A stretch of DNA of 64,000 nt from Micromonospora sp. WMMD1120 (lineage in GTDB: Bacteria; Actinomycetota; Actinomycetes; Mycobacteriales; Micromonosporaceae), in the NCBI RefSeq assembly GCF_029626235.1, contig NZ_JARUBO010000005.1, forward strand, positions 2,016,501 to 2,080,500. The letters run 5' to 3'. The notes under the pieces are model-generated. The model did no database searches, was not told the DNA's origin, and worked only from the letters and a program-made list of their open reading frames with translations. Shown here piece after piece: positions 1 through 9,436 of the stretch (position 1 is its first letter; each line of letters begins with the position of its first letter). The position numbers and the translations under genes are program-made.

Positions 1-2
1 GC

Positions 3-1313
3 AAGGAGACCACCGGCAACCTGAAGTTCCTGCGCACCTATCCCGGCGGCGCCAAGTACGCCCACGTGCTCGGCTACAAGCCGGTCAACCTGGCGGACCA
101 GGGCATCGAGCGGGTGGAGAACGACTTCCTGGCCGGCACCAGCGACCAGCTCATCGGCGACCGGTTGAAGGACATGTTCACCGGCGACGACACCGGTGGC
201 GGCAACGTGCTGCTCACGCTCTCCAAGCGTGCCCAGGACGTGGCGTACGACCAGCTGCGCAACAACGAGGTGGGCGCGAAGCGGGGCGCGGCGATCGCCA
301 TCGACCCGCGTACCGGGGCGGTGCAGGCGTTGGTGTCCATGCCCAGCTTCGACCCGAACCCGCTGGCCAGTCACAACGGCACCGAGGCGGCGGCCGCGTA
401 CAGCAAGCTGGAGCAGGACCCGGAGGGCCCGCTGAAGAACCGGGCGCTCTCCGAGACGCTGCCGCCCGGCTCCACCTTCAAGATCGTCGTGGCGGCGGCG
501 GCGCTGGAGAACGGCGTCACCAAGTCGACCCAGATCCCGGCCGGCCCCAGCTACACCCCGCCCACCTCGGGCAGCCCGATCCGCAACGCCGCCGCGTCGA
601 TCTGCCCGGAATCGCAGGTCACCCTGCTGAGCGCGGTGACCGAGTCGTGCAACACCGGTTTCGCCCAGCTCGGCGTACGCCTCGGCGCCGACACCATCAA
701 GGAGAAGGCCCGGCAGTTCGGCTTCGAGCAGGACGACCTCACCGTCGGCCAACTCGGCGAGGACGGGCTGCCCACGGCGGCCAGCCGGACCGGCGACATG
801 CAGAACCCGGACGGCAGCACCGATCCGGCCGCGCTGGCCCAGTCCTCGATCGGCCAGAACAACGTCCGGATGACGCCGCTGGAGGGCGCGATGATCGCCG
901 GCGCGATCGCCCACAACGGCAGTCAGATGCGGCCGTACCTGGTCCGGCAGTTGCTCGCCCCGGACCGGACGACCAGCTACTACACCGCCAAGGCCCGGGA
1001 GCTGCGCCAGCCGGTCAGCGCGCAGGTCGCCGGCGACCTGCGGGACATGATGGTCAGCGTGGTCCAGAACGGCACCGGCCGGAAGGCCGCGATCAGCGGC
1101 TACACGGTCGGCGGCAAGACCGGCACCGCCCAGTCCGCTCCGGACCGGCCGGACCACGGCTGGTTCATCGGCTTCGCGCTGGACAAGAACGGCACCCCGG
1201 TCTCCGCGGTCTGCGTCATGCTGGAGCAGGCCGGTCCCGGCGGCAGCGCCGAGGCGGCCCGGATCGCCGGCCAGATCATGCGGGCCGCCATCGCCGATCC
1301 GGGGGGTCGCTGA
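3..1313 (+). CDS. pbpA: Class B penicillin-binding protein PbpA, 5'-truncated by the window
   Basis: This is the transpeptidase that cross-links peptidoglycan at the outer face of the membrane. The reading frame is open from base 3, so the membrane anchor and part of the dimerisation region lie outside the window; 436 residues are visible. The three active-site motifs are intact: SxxK as STFK near visible residue 157, SxN as SCN near 215 and KTG near 372. In actinomycetes pbpA sits with rodA, pstP and fhaB upstream and pknA and pknB downstream, and here pknA starts one base after the stop codon. PbpA is a septal/elongation transpeptidase whose activity is linked to PknA/PknB signalling. That role comes from knowledge of the family; the domain call is seen directly. 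Confidence 0.95.
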   Translation, partial: KETTGNLKFLRTYPGGAKYAHVLGYKPVNLADQGIERVENDFLAGTSDQLIGDRLKDMFTGDDTGGGNVLLTLSKRAQDVAYDQLRNNEVGAKRGAAIAIDPRTGAVQALVSMPSFDPNPLASHNGTEAAAAYSKLEQDPEGPLKNRALSETLPPGSTFKIVVAAAALENGVTKSTQIPAGPSYTPPTSGSPIRNAAASICPESQVTLLSAVTESCNTGFAQLGVRLGADTIKEKARQFGFEQDDLTVGQLGEDGLPTAASRTGDMQNPDGSTDPAALAQSSIGQNNVRMTPLEGAMIAGAIAHNGSQMRPYLVRQLLAPDRTTSYYTAKARELRQPVSAQVAGDLRDMMVSVVQNGTGRKAAISGYTVGGKTGTAQSAPDRPDHGWFIGFALDKNGTPVSAVCVMLEQAGPGGSAEAARIAGQIMRAAIADPGGR

Positions 1314-1314
1314 C

Positions 1315-2721
1315 ATGCTCAGCCCCGGCGTCCAGCTCGGCAACCGCTACCGTCTCGACGAGCGGATCGCCAGCGGCGGCATGGGCGACGTCTGGCGCGG
1401 CACCGACCAGGTGCTCGGCCGGACGGTCGCGGTGAAGAGCCTGCTCCCGGCGTTGCTCGACGACCCGGACTTCGGCGAGCGGTTCCGCGGCGAGGCCCGC
1501 ACCATGGCCACCATCAACCACCCGGGCGTGGTGGACGTCTACGACTTCGGCAACGACCAGCAGATCGCCTTCCTGGTCATGGAGTACATCGAGGGTGACG
1601 CCCTGTCGTCCACCCTCAGTCGGGTCGGTCGACTCACCCCGGCCCGGACGATGGCCCTCGTCGCGCAGGCCGCCGACGCGCTGCACGCCGCGCACGCGAA
1701 GGGCATCGTGCACCGCGACGTGAAGCCGGGCAACCTGCTGGTCCGACCGAACGGCACGCTGGTGCTCACCGACTTCGGTATCGCCCGCTCCGACCTGGTC
1801 GGTCAGCTCACCGCCGCCGGCTCGGTGCTCGGCACCGCCTCCTACATCTCGCCCGAGCAGGCCACCGGTGGGGTGGCCACTCCGGCATCCGACGTGTACG
1901 CCCTCGGCGTGGTGGCGTACCAGTGCCTGGCCGGTCGGCGGCCGTTCGAGGGTGACAACCCGCTGGACATCGCGATGCGGCACGTCCGGGAGACCCCCCG
2001 ACCGCTGCCCGCCGACATCCCCCCGCAGGTGCGCGCGCTCGTGGAGCGGGCGTTGGCGAAGGACCCGGCCGCCCGCTGGCCGAGCGCCGCCGCGCTGGCG
2101 GGTGCCGCCCGGCAGCTCAAGGCCGCGCTCTCCCAGCAGGCCCGCACCGGCAACGCCGGACCGGTCTCGGCGGCGCCTGCCTCACCCGCCGCGCCCGGTC
2201 GGGCCCAGGTGCCGCAGCCGCGCCAGATGCGTCCGCCCGCCGCCCACCCACCGGCGGTCGGGCCGAGGCCGACCGCTGTCGCACCGGTTCAGCAGCCACG
2301 CCCCACCACCGTCGCTCCGGTGGTGCAGGCGGGGCGCCCGCCGGCCGCCCCGGGTGGTTACCCGCGAGGTGCCGCTGCGGTGCCGTCCGGGCCGCCCCGA
2401 CAGGACCACCCCCCGGCGTACGCCCGACCGGCCGGTCCGGGAGCGCCGGCCCCCGAGCCCCAGCGGTCCCGGCCCGGAATGGTGCTCCTCGCCATCCTGT
2501 TGGCAGTGCTGGTCCTCGTGTGCTCCGGCGTGATTTCCTACAACCTGCGAAAGCAGTCGCAGGCCGGCGCGGCAGCCGGTCTGGCACCACGCACAGTGAC
2601 GTCCGGCGCGCTGCGACCCGACGGGCGCGACGATTCCACCTGGACGTCGTACCGTCGGGAGATGCGACTCCAGCCCGGCGACGGCGGGACGACGACGAGC
2701 GAAGGACGACAGACGCGATGA
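1315..2721 (+). CDS. pknA: Ser/Thr protein kinase PknA-like, single-pass membrane
   Basis: A Hanks-type kinase phosphorylates cell-wall and division proteins on Ser/Thr. The N-terminal ~265 residues form a complete kinase domain: a glycine-rich loop near 15-22, the ATP-binding Lys near 41 (VAVKSL), HRDVKPGN from 133 and DFG from 153. A Pro/Ala-rich disordered juxtamembrane linker (about 270-385) follows, then one hydrophobic segment near 389-410 and a short external tail of about 60 residues with no PASTA repeats. The last property separates PknA from PknB. The ATG lies one base after the pbpA stop, and the stop overlaps the pknB start (ATGA), so translation of the three genes is probably coupled. 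Residues needed for catalysis are all present. Confidence 0.93.
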   Translation: MLSPGVQLGNRYRLDERIASGGMGDVWRGTDQVLGRTVAVKSLLPALLDDPDFGERFRGEARTMATINHPGVVDVYDFGNDQQIAFLVMEYIEGDALSSTLSRVGRLTPARTMALVAQAADALHAAHAKGIVHRDVKPGNLLVRPNGTLVLTDFGIARSDLVGQLTAAGSVLGTASYISPEQATGGVATPASDVYALGVVAYQCLAGRRPFEGDNPLDIAMRHVRETPRPLPADIPPQVRALVERALAKDPAARWPSAAALAGAARQLKAALSQQARTGNAGPVSAAPASPAAPGRAQVPQPRQMRPPAAHPPAVGPRPTAVAPVQQPRPTTVAPVVQAGRPPAAPGGYPRGAAAVPSGPPRQDHPPAYARPAGPGAPAPEPQRSRPGMVLLAILLAVLVLVCSGVISYNLRKQSQAGAAAGLAPRTVTSGALRPDGRDDSTWTSYRREMRLQPGDGGTTTSEGRQTR

Positions 2722-4538
2722 CAGCGCAGGCCCGCCTGCTCGGTGGCAGGTACCAGGTCGGCGAGCTGCTCGGCTACGGCGGCATGGCCGAGGTGCACCG
2801 CGGTCGCGATCTCCGGCTCGGTCGGGATGTCGCGATCAAGATGCTCCGCACCGACCTCGCCCGGGACGCGACGTTCCAGATGCGGTTCCGCCGGGAGGCG
2901 CAGAACGCCGCCTCGCTCAACCATCCGGCGATCGTGGCGGTCTACGACACCGGCGAGGAGACCGCGCCGACCGGCGAGACACTGCCGTTCATCGTGATGG
3001 AGTTCGTGAACGGGCGGACGCTCAAGGAGGTGCTCGGCGCCGAGGGCCGGCTGCAGCCGCGCCGTGCGCTGGAGATCTGCGCCGACATGTGCGCCGCCCT
3101 GGAGTTCAGTCACCGGCACGGCATCATCCACCGGGACATCAAGCCCGGCAACGTGATGCTCACCCAGACCGGCCAGGTCAAGGTGATGGACTTCGGCATC
3201 GCCCGCGCGCTGGCCAGCGGTGCGACCACCATGACGCAGACCAGCGCGGTGATCGGCACGGCGCAGTACCTCTCGCCGGAGCAGGCCCGCGGCGAGGCGG
3301 TCGACGCCCGCTCCGACGTGTACGCGGCCGGCTGTGTGCTCTTCGAGCTGGTCTGCGGGCACCCGCCGTTCGTCGGGGACAGCCCGGTGAGCGTGGCCTA
3401 CCAGCACGTACGGGAGACGCCCCCGACCCCGAGCGACATCAACCCGGACGTCACCCCCGCCGTCGACGCGATCGTGCTCAAGGCGCTGTCGAAGAACCCG
3501 CTCAACCGTTACCAGAGCGCCGGCGAGATGCGTGCCGACCTGCTCCGCGCCGCCGCCGGCCGGCCTGTGCTGGCCACGCCGGTGCTGCGCGAGGCGGAGA
3601 CGGTGGCGATGGCCCCGGCCGGCGCCGGAGGCGGTTACCCGGCACCTTCCCGTGGGCCGCAGACCGGGCAGATCCCCGCCCGGGTCGGCGACCCACGGCA
3701 GCGCAAGGCGTCCTCCTGGCTGATCGCGACGTTCAGCGCGGTCGGCGTGTTGGCGGTGATCGCGCTGGTCGCGGCCCTGCTCTGGAGCCAGCAGCAGGAC
3801 AAGGACCTGAAAGCCGTGCCCACCCTGACCGGCAAGAGCCAGGCCGCAGCGATCACCGAGATCCAGGCCGCCGGGTTCGCCCCGCAGGTGGGTGAGGCCG
3901 TTCTGACCAGTGACTGCACGAAGGACACTGTCGTCAGGCAGGACCCGGCTCCGGCGACCCGGCTGGAGAAGGACCGCACTGTCACCATCCAGGTCTGTGG
4001 CGGCAAGCCCGAGGTGGCCGTTCCCGCCGGGCTGAAGGGCAGCAAGCGGGAGAGTGCCATCGCCCGGCTCACCGAGGCGAAACTGAAGTACGAGATCAAG
4101 ACGGTGGACGACGAGGCGAGCGAGGACGAGGTCCTCAGCGTCGATCCGGCGGAGGGGGAGCGCGTCCCCGAGGGCACTCAGGTGAAGCTCACCGTCTCCA
4201 ACGGCAAGGTCCGTGAGGTGCCGGACGTCGTCGGGCTGAGCCAGGACGAGGCCACCCGCGTCCTGCGGAACGCCGGCTTCACCGTCGTAACGCAGGACGG
4301 GCCGGAGGTGCCCGCCGCCGAGGCGGGAAAGGTCACCGACCAGAGCCCGAACGGCAAGGAGAAGAAGCCCAGCGGCACCAGGGTCACCATCAAGGTGAGT
4401 CAGCCGGAGCCGGAGACCGACCCGACGCCCACCGCGACGCCGAGCGGCACCCCCTCGGGCACCCCGACCCCGCCCGGCACCGGTGGTGGGGGCGGTCTGC
4501 CGTTCCCGCCCCCGCCGGGCCGGCCCGGCGAGGAATAG
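2718..4538 (+). CDS. pknB: Ser/Thr protein kinase PknB with PASTA domains
   Basis: This membrane kinase senses peptidoglycan fragments and controls growth and division. At 606 residues it has an N-terminal kinase domain (Lys near 41, HRDIKPGN from 138, DFG from 158), a Pro-rich linker, one membrane helix near 332-356 and three external PASTA repeats spanning about 364-560. It ends in a Pro/Thr/Gly-rich tail. Mycobacterial PknB has four PASTA repeats, so this is a shorter sensor, as in other Micromonosporaceae. I chose ATG 2718, which overlaps the pknA stop and puts the glycine-rich loop at the expected distance. An open frame extends further upstream, but it only runs through pknA. Confidence 0.94.
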   Translation: MTAQARLLGGRYQVGELLGYGGMAEVHRGRDLRLGRDVAIKMLRTDLARDATFQMRFRREAQNAASLNHPAIVAVYDTGEETAPTGETLPFIVMEFVNGRTLKEVLGAEGRLQPRRALEICADMCAALEFSHRHGIIHRDIKPGNVMLTQTGQVKVMDFGIARALASGATTMTQTSAVIGTAQYLSPEQARGEAVDARSDVYAAGCVLFELVCGHPPFVGDSPVSVAYQHVRETPPTPSDINPDVTPAVDAIVLKALSKNPLNRYQSAGEMRADLLRAAAGRPVLATPVLREAETVAMAPAGAGGGYPAPSRGPQTGQIPARVGDPRQRKASSWLIATFSAVGVLAVIALVAALLWSQQQDKDLKAVPTLTGKSQAAAITEIQAAGFAPQVGEAVLTSDCTKDTVVRQDPAPATRLEKDRTVTIQVCGGKPEVAVPAGLKGSKRESAIARLTEAKLKYEIKTVDDEASEDEVLSVDPAEGERVPEGTQVKLTVSNGKVREVPDVVGLSQDEATRVLRNAGFTVVTQDGPEVPAAEAGKVTDQSPNGKEKKPSGTRVTIKVSQPEPETDPTPTATPSGTPSGTPTPPGTGGGGGLPFPPPPGRPGEE

Positions 4539-4550
4539 GCAACGACCGGG

Positions 4551-5246
4551 ATGACCGATCCGGCAGCGCCCCCGGCCGGGGCGGTGCGATGGTGGCGTCG
4601 ACGTCGCCGGTGGTTCGCTGTCGCGGGCGTCGCGGTGCTGCTGCTCGCCAGCCTCCCGTGGCTGTGGACGACACTCACCGCGCGCGGTCACCTGCACGAC
4701 GAGGCCGACGCGCCGGCCGCCGATGTGGTGATCGTCCTCGGCACGGCCGTCGCGCCTGATCGACAGCGGCCCGGGGACCGGCTGACCGGTCGGCTGGAGA
4801 CCGCCGCCGAGCTGGTGCGGAGCGGGCGGGCCACCGTCGTCCTGGTGTCCGGCGACGGGGGTGGCGCATCGGGCGACGAGCCGGCGGTGATGACGAGCCA
4901 CCTCGCCGAACTCGGTGTCGAGCCGCGCCGGGTGGTGGCCGACCCGTTCGGCCTGGACACCTACGACAGTTGCCTACGGGCGCGGGAGGTGTACGGCGTC
5001 CGGCGGGCGCTGATCGTCACCCAGTCCTACCACCTGCCCCGGGCGGTGACGCTGTGCCGGCACCTCGGCCTCGACGTGGACGGGGTGGCCGCCCGCTGTG
5101 ACGGCTGCGGGCCCGTCCTGCTCGCCGGCAAGGCGGTTCGGGACTACTTCGCCAGCAGCAAGGCGGCGTGGGACGCGCTCCGTGGCCGCCCGCCGGCGGT
5201 GCGCTCACCCGCCGACCCGGCCGTCGAGCGGGCGCTGCGGAGCTGA
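4551..5246 (+). CDS. YdcF/SanA-like DUF218 membrane-anchored protein
   Basis: This 231-residue protein has a basic N-terminus, one hydrophobic helix at about 20-42 and an extracytoplasmic DUF218 domain. Family hallmarks are visible: VVIVLGTAV at the start of the domain, a LVSGDGG turn, a strand ending in VTQSYHLPRA and a Cys-rich stretch (VAARCDGCG). Relatives include E. coli SanA and YdcF, linked to envelope barrier function or binding of S-adenosylmethionine, but no reaction is firmly established for the family. It starts 12 bases after pknB, probably in the same transcript, and converges on pabA. An envelope role is inferred from the anchor and the neighbours. Confidence 0.85.
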   Translation: MTDPAAPPAGAVRWWRRRRRWFAVAGVAVLLLASLPWLWTTLTARGHLHDEADAPAADVVIVLGTAVAPDRQRPGDRLTGRLETAAELVRSGRATVVLVSGDGGGASGDEPAVMTSHLAELGVEPRRVVADPFGLDTYDSCLRAREVYGVRRALIVTQSYHLPRAVTLCRHLGLDVDGVAARCDGCGPVLLAGKAVRDYFASSKAAWDALRGRPPAVRSPADPAVERALRS

Positions 5247-5250
5247 CCCC

Positions 5251-5901
5251 TCAGGCGGTGGCGAAGGCGGCCAGACGGCGGGCGTCGACCTCGGCGGCCA
5301 GCGCCGGTGCCCGCTCCAGCGCCTCCGGGTGACCGCAACCGGCCAGCCAGTTCGCCAGCATCAGGTGGCCACCCTCGGTCAGCACCGACTCCGGGTGGAA
5401 CTGGACGCCCTCGATGGGCAGCGTCCGGTGCCGCATGGCCATCACCACGCCGGAGCCGGTCCACCCGGTGACCTCCAGCTCGTCCGGCAGCGTCTCGGGC
5501 AGCACGGCGAGCGAGTGGTAGCGGGTGGCGGTGAACGGGTCAGGCAGGCCGGCGAGCACACCGACCGACTGGTGCCGCACCTCGGACGTCTTGCCGTGCA
5601 GCAGCTCGGGGGCGCGGGCCACCGTCGCGCCGAACGCCTCACCGATCGCCTGGTGGCCGAGGCACACGCCAAAGATGGGCAGCTTGCCCGCGTACTCCCG
5701 GATGACGTCGAGGCAGATGCCGGCCCGGTCGGGGCTGCCCGGACCGGGTGAGAGCAGGACGCCGTCCGCGCCGACAGCGCCCACCCCGGCGACGTCGATC
5801 TCGTCGTTGCGGCGGACCTCGCAGTCCACACCGAGTTGGCCCAGGTATTGCACCAGGTTGAAGACGAACGAGTCGTAGTTGTCGATCACCAGGATGCGCA
5901 T
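5251..5901 (-). CDS. pabA: Aminodeoxychorismate/anthranilate synthase component II (glutamine amidotransferase)
   Basis: This subunit releases ammonia from glutamine for the chorismate-using partner (PabB or TrpE) in folate or tryptophan synthesis. The class I amidotransferase signature is complete: it opens with MRILVIDNYDSFVFNL, the catalytic Cys is in GVCLGHQAIGE, and the His/Glu pair is in GVQFHPESVL. The length (216 residues) is normal. I start at ATG 5901; a GTG at 5907 overlaps the stop of the upstream small membrane protein (GTGA) and would add two residues, so translational coupling is likely either way. In mycobacteria the equivalent gene next to pknB is called trpG. No trpE or pabB is in the window, so the pathway cannot be assigned from context. 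Confidence 0.92.
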   Translation of the reverse strand: MRILVIDNYDSFVFNLVQYLGQLGVDCEVRRNDEIDVAGVGAVGADGVLLSPGPGSPDRAGICLDVIREYAGKLPIFGVCLGHQAIGEAFGATVARAPELLHGKTSEVRHQSVGVLAGLPDPFTATRYHSLAVLPETLPDELEVTGWTGSGVVMAMRHRTLPIEGVQFHPESVLTEGGHLMLANWLAGCGHPEALERAPALAAEVDARRLAAFATA

Positions 5902-5903
5902 TG

Positions 5904-6191
5904 TCACCTGCTCGGGGAGGACGAGGACGGCACCGGATTGTTCTGGTCCGTGTCGTACGGGATGTCGTGCTCGTCGCCGGCCGGGGTCTCCCCGGTCACC
6001 GGGTCACCGCCGCCGCCGGTCTCGGCGGGTACGCCGGACTCGACCTGCACGTCGTCGAAGGGCAGCAGGGGCTCGGCCCAGGGGAAGGCGACATACCACA
6101 GCAGAGCCACCGTCGCCGCCACGAGCAGCACCGAGCCGGTCAGCTTGCCGGCCAGGCCGAACGGCAGCTTGCGCCAGATGAAGGCGTACAT
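5904..6191 (-). CDS. Small single-pass membrane protein beside the class E sortase
   Basis: This 95-residue protein has an N-terminal membrane helix (about residues 14-36, GLAGKLTGSVLLVAATVALL) after a short basic cytoplasmic tip. Its external tail is acidic and rich in Pro, Gly, Asp and Ser. I recognise no catalytic motif. It starts 4 bases after the sortase stop and its own stop touches the pabA start, so it belongs to the sortase-pabA transcription unit. It carries no sortase-sorting signal, so it is not an evident substrate. A role as a sortase accessory protein is only a guess from position. The small size and strict packing with its neighbours make it a real gene. Confidence 0.75.
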   Translation of the reverse strand: MYAFIWRKLPFGLAGKLTGSVLLVAATVALLWYVAFPWAEPLLPFDDVQVESGVPAETGGGGDPVTGETPAGDEHDIPYDTDQNNPVPSSSSPSR

Positions 6192-6195
6192 CGGG

Positions 6196-7947
6196 TCAGC
6201 CTCCCAGCTCCGCCGGACGGCCCGCCGACTTGGGTTGGGTGCGGTCCAACTCGGCGTGGATGATCAGGCGCTGGTAGTTGTCGAACTTCGGATTGCACGT
6301 GGTCAGCGTGAGCATCCGCTTCGTCGGTTTCTTGTCCGGCTGGCCGGGGACCGGTGCCACCACCTCGACCTGTGTCGGCCGGACGATCCGGGACTGCGAC
6401 ACCCGGTAGACGTACCAGTCGGTCTTGCTCTCGACCACGATCGGGTCGCCGTCGTCGAGTTCGTCGAGCCGCCAGAAGGTGGCCCGGTTGCGGTGACCGG
6501 CGACGGAGAAGTTGCCGACCTGGCCGGGTAGCGCGCTGGCCGGGTAGTGGCCCGGCGCGAAGCGGATGTCCTCCTGCGTGACGCCCTCGACCACCACCCA
6601 GTTCTTCTCGAGCTTGGGGATGTAGAGGCCGGCGAGCGGCTTGCCGCGGACCGGCGGGGACGGCTTGGCGCTCGGCCCGGCCGACGGGACGACAGTCGGG
6701 TCGCCGGTGGGACCCCACGCCTGCGCCAACTCGTTGGTGAGGTCGTTCTGGTGGGCGTCGACGATGGCCGACTTGCCCCACACCTCGTAGCCGGCGAAGA
6801 GCAGCACCACCAAGCCGAAGGTGATCAGGACCTCGCCGGTGACGCGCACGCCGGTGCGGATCCGCGAGCCGAGCGACGGGCGGGTGAGTTCGGAGTAGAC
6901 GCTCTTGTAGCCCTCGCCGGTCTGGTGTGGACGGAGCTGGACCACCCGCTCGCCGCGCCGGGGTTGGGGAGGCTCGTTGGCGCTGTCGCCGGTCGGCTCC
7001 TCCGGGACCGCCGTCCGGGGGACGGCCCCCATCAACGCCGTCGAGTCCATCGCTGGCGGCCTGCTGGCAGGCGTGCCGGACACTGCGGGGATCAGCGCCG
7101 TGGCGGACGGGTCCGATTCGGCGGCCGGCAGGCGGCCGGTGCCGCTCGGCGGGACGCGGCTCGGCCCGGTCGCGGCGGAGCCACCCGGCCCGGAGGTCGC
7201 AGTTCCGTCCGGTGCGGCCGGCGAGACCGGGGTCGCCGGGGAGCCGGTCGGTCGGGCGGCCACCTTCGGGATGAACGCGGTCGGCGAGTCGGCGACCGGG
7301 GCGGTCGGGGCACCGGCCGGTGCCGGACGGCCCGGCGGACCGGCGGTCACCGACCGGCTCGGCGGGGCGTTGGGGGGCAGCGGTTGGGTCGACTCGGCGC
7401 TCGACGCGGGCGATTGGACTGAGGGAACGGAGGTGGCAGGCGGCCGGGCGGTGGTGTCGGGGGCGCCGGGCCGGGCTATCGGGGCAGCGGGTCGGAGCGG
7501 GCCGTTACCGCTGGCGGCCGGCGACGGCGCGGCGGGTCGAGGCGGGTTCGGCGGGGTGGTGGCCGGCGCACCCGTGGCGGGACCGGCGGAGACGGCGGAA
7601 CCGCCCTGCGGACCCGGCCGCTGAGCCGCCGCGCCCGGCCAGGCAGGCGGTGCGAGGGCGCCCGGACGGTCGGCGGCCTGCGTGGGCCCGTTTCGGCCGA
7701 CACCGGGGCGCGCCGGCTGGCCCTCGTGCGGACGCTCGCCAGAAGCCCTCTGGCCGGTACGCGGCGGCTGCTCGGCACGAGGCGCGGGACCGGTACGCGG
7801 CGGCTGCGGCACGGGGGCGGGCCAGTTGCCGGCGGGCGGTCGTCCGGCGGGCGGCGTCTCGGGCTGGTCGAGCTTGTGCAGGAACACCGTCGGCTCGTCG
7901 GTCTGGTTCCGGTGTCGCCCGTCGCGGCGGTCGTCCGGCCCGCTCAC
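6196..7947 (-). CDS. Class E sortase with a long disordered N-terminal region
   Basis: Class E sortases are cysteine transpeptidases that attach LAxTG-type proteins to the cell wall. The C-terminal ~200 residues hold the enzyme: the membrane helix near 372-392, a catalytic His in [10 protein letters not shown], Cys near 551 in TLTTCNP and Arg near 560 (NYQRLI). The first ~330 residues are a Pro/Ala/Gly-rich, low-complexity cytoplasmic extension, which makes the protein (583 aa) more than twice the usual sortase length; this is common in Micromonosporaceae. The start is GTG 7947, overlapping the upstream DUF881 stop as GTGA. No LPxTG/LAxTG substrate gene lies in the window, so it is probably a housekeeping sortase. 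Confidence 0.9.
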   Translation of the reverse strand: MSGPDDRRDGRHRNQTDEPTVFLHKLDQPETPPAGRPPAGNWPAPVPQPPRTGPAPRAEQPPRTGQRASGERPHEGQPARPGVGRNGPTQAADRPGALAPPAWPGAAAQRPGPQGGSAVSAGPATGAPATTPPNPPRPAAPSPAASGNGPLRPAAPIARPGAPDTTARPPATSVPSVQSPASSAESTQPLPPNAPPSRSVTAGPPGRPAPAGAPTAPVADSPTAFIPKVAARPTGSPATPVSPAAPDGTATSGPGGSAATGPSRVPPSGTGRLPAAESDPSATALIPAVSGTPASRPPAMDSTALMGAVPRTAVPEEPTGDSANEPPQPRRGERVVQLRPHQTGEGYKSVYSELTRPSLGSRIRTGVRVTGEVLITFGLVVLLFAGYEVWGKSAIVDAHQNDLTNELAQAWGPTGDPTVVPSAGPSAKPSPPVRGKPLAGLYIPKLEKNWVVVEGVTQEDIRFAPGHYPASALPGQVGNFSVAGHRNRATFWRLDELDDGDPIVVESKTDWYVYRVSQSRIVRPTQVEVVAPVPGQPDKKPTKRMLTLTTCNPKFDNYQRLIIHAELDRTQPKSAGRPAELGG

Positions 7948-8744
7948 CGGGGCACCGTCGCGGAGCGCAGGGCGGTCGAGTCCTCGAATGCGGGCACGCG
8001 CACCGTGGAGGCTGTCTCGTTGTAGCCGAGCTGGTAGTCGTCGACCGCGTCCTTGAACAACCGGACTCCCTCAGAGCTGGCGAGGGCCTGCTGGAGGGCA
8101 GCGGGGTCGCCGATTGCTACGATCTTGAACGGTGGGGAGTACACCCGGCCGTGCAGCAGCAGGGTGTTACCGACGCAGCGTACCGCGCTGGTGGTGAGCA
8201 CGCGGACGTTCATGATTGACATGGCCTCGGCGCCGCCGGCCCAGAGCGCGTTGACCACCGCCTGGACGTCCTGCTGGTGCACGACCAGGTCGTCGTTGCT
8301 GGCGTCCGACTGGGTCTGCTCCAGCTGTGGGGCGTCGTTCAGCTCGACGGTGACCCCGGGACCGGTGAGCGCTGTGAAGCCGGCGGCCTGGAGGCTGCCC
8401 TGGGCGCGATTCTGCTGCTCCTTGATGGGCGCGTCCGAGCCGGCGAGCGTGTCGGTCCGTTGCTCGACCTCGCCGCGCAGCGTGGCGGCCCGGCGTTCGC
8501 TGGCGGCGACCTGCTCGCGCCGGTCCTCGATGAGCTGGTTGAGCTGGGGCCGCCGATCCTCGCGCAGGGCGGTGCCGTCGGCGGTGGTGGCGGAGGTGGT
8601 GAAGAGCAGTCCGGCCGCGGCGGCGATCAGGGGCACCCCGATCGACCAGCCCGGGCGGCGTTGGCGTGGTCGCCGGGGCAGCAGCCCGGCGGCGGCCCGT
8701 CGGAGGACCTTCTGCCAGGAGGTTGCGCCGGATGTGTACTCCAC
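7944..8744 (-). CDS. DUF881 family membrane-anchored coiled-coil protein
   Basis: This 266-residue protein has a basic cytoplasmic N-terminus, one membrane helix (about 33-52) and a heptad-rich coiled coil (roughly 70-115). The DUF881 domain follows, with the family features [10 protein letters not shown] and [14 protein letters not shown]. Similar proteins sit between crgA and trpG/pabA in many actinobacteria (Rv0012-like) and resemble the YlxW/YlxX division-associated proteins. Their biochemical role is not established; localisation at the division site is inferred from this conserved position. The GTG start at 8744 is preceded by a GGAAGGA element, and the gene is divergent from crgA across 222 bases that must hold both promoters. 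Confidence 0.88.
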   Translation of the reverse strand: MEYTSGATSWQKVLRRAAAGLLPRRPRQRRPGWSIGVPLIAAAAGLLFTTSATTADGTALREDRRPQLNQLIEDRREQVAASERRAATLRGEVEQRTDTLAGSDAPIKEQQNRAQGSLQAAGFTALTGPGVTVELNDAPQLEQTQSDASNDDLVVHQQDVQAVVNALWAGGAEAMSIMNVRVLTTSAVRCVGNTLLLHGRVYSPPFKIVAIGDPAALQQALASSEGVRLFKDAVDDYQLGYNETASTVRVPAFEDSTALRSATVPR

Positions 8745-8966
8745 CGAGCGTTCCTTCCGCGTGTCGGGGGTCAGCCCGCTCCGGCTGTGCCGGTGATGCG
8801 AACAGTCCCGCCTCTTTCGGTCACTCCGCGCACCGGCTTGACCCCATTCGTGGTCCGGACGGTCAATCGGGACTACGCTAGCTGTCGAACATTATTGGCC
8901 ATGGACCGTCGCCCCCGCGCCCGGTTGTCAGGCCGGACGAGGTCGTCACCCCCTCTGGAGAGCGTC

Positions 8967-9230
8967 GTGCCCAAGTCTCAGGTCCGTAAGAAGAAGGTGT
9001 ACACCCCGCCGACGGACGTCCGTCCGACGACGACGGCGTCCTCGCGCAAGCCTAGCCCGGTGTGGCTGCCGATCACCGCTGTCGCTCTGATCGTCGCCGG
9101 GATCGGCTGGCTGGTCGTCTACTACCTGTCTGAGCAGGAGTTCCCGGTCGCCGCGTGGGGTTATTGGAACCTCGCTGTCGGCTTCGGCGCGATGGTCGCC
9201 TCGCTGGCGTTGCTCTCGCGCTGGCGCTGA
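8967..9230 (+). CDS. crgA: Cell division protein CrgA
   Basis: CrgA is a small septal membrane protein that helps recruit and stabilise the actinobacterial divisome (FtsZ, FtsQ, FtsI and CwsA partners in mycobacteria; inhibitor of FtsZ rings in Streptomyces). The 87-residue product begins MPKSQVRKKKVYTPP, typical of the family, and has two hydrophobic helices at about 32-52 and 63-82. I chose GTG 8967 because a GGAG lies about 7 bases upstream and the N-terminus matches known CrgA proteins. The frame stays open for hundreds of bases upstream but gives no sensible sequence there. Its place divergent from DUF881 and near pbpA-pknAB is the standard actinobacterial order. Confidence 0.93.
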   Translation: MPKSQVRKKKVYTPPTDVRPTTTASSRKPSPVWLPITAVALIVAGIGWLVVYYLSEQEFPVAAWGYWNLAVGFGAMVASLALLSRWR

Positions 9231-9348
9231 GCCGGCCGGCCGTCGCGTCGGCGGTCCCACGTCACCCCGCCGAGCCCCTGTCCAGCGGGACCGGCCGGGT
9301 CCCCCTATGGTGTCCGCAGGCAGGGTGGCCTACTGCGAGATGACTCAC

Positions 9349-9377
9349 GTTACTGATGGGTAGCCTTCGCGTAGGCT
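9349..9377 (+). promoter_or_regulatory. Candidate promoter and operator of the etfD-like gene
   Basis: GTTACTGATGGGTAGC at 9349-9364 is an imperfect dyad that is nearly identical to the one before the acyl-CoA dehydrogenase at 35710. TTACTG (9350-9355) and TAGGCT (9372-9377), 16 bases apart, could serve as -35 and -10 boxes, so a bound repressor would cover the promoter. The predicted start of transcription falls at about 9385. That base is also the A of a tiny ATG-to-TAG frame (9385-9414, 9 codons) ahead of the main gene. The promoter and regulator are inferred; the sequence match is seen directly. Confidence 0.5.
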
Positions 9378-9436
9378 GCACTGCATGACCGAGCAGAACG
9401 TGGTCGTCAGGTAGCAGACCGGGGGAGGCCAACTCG

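Noticed and set aside
2538..4901. 787-residue leftward frame opposite pknB
   Set aside because: It is an antisense mirror of the strongly conserved kinase gene, typical of high-GC DNA, with no recognisable domain.
9287..9303. Terminator after crgA
   Set aside because: Only a 6-bp stem (GGGACC/GGTCCC) 57 bases after the stop; weaker than every other terminator in the window.
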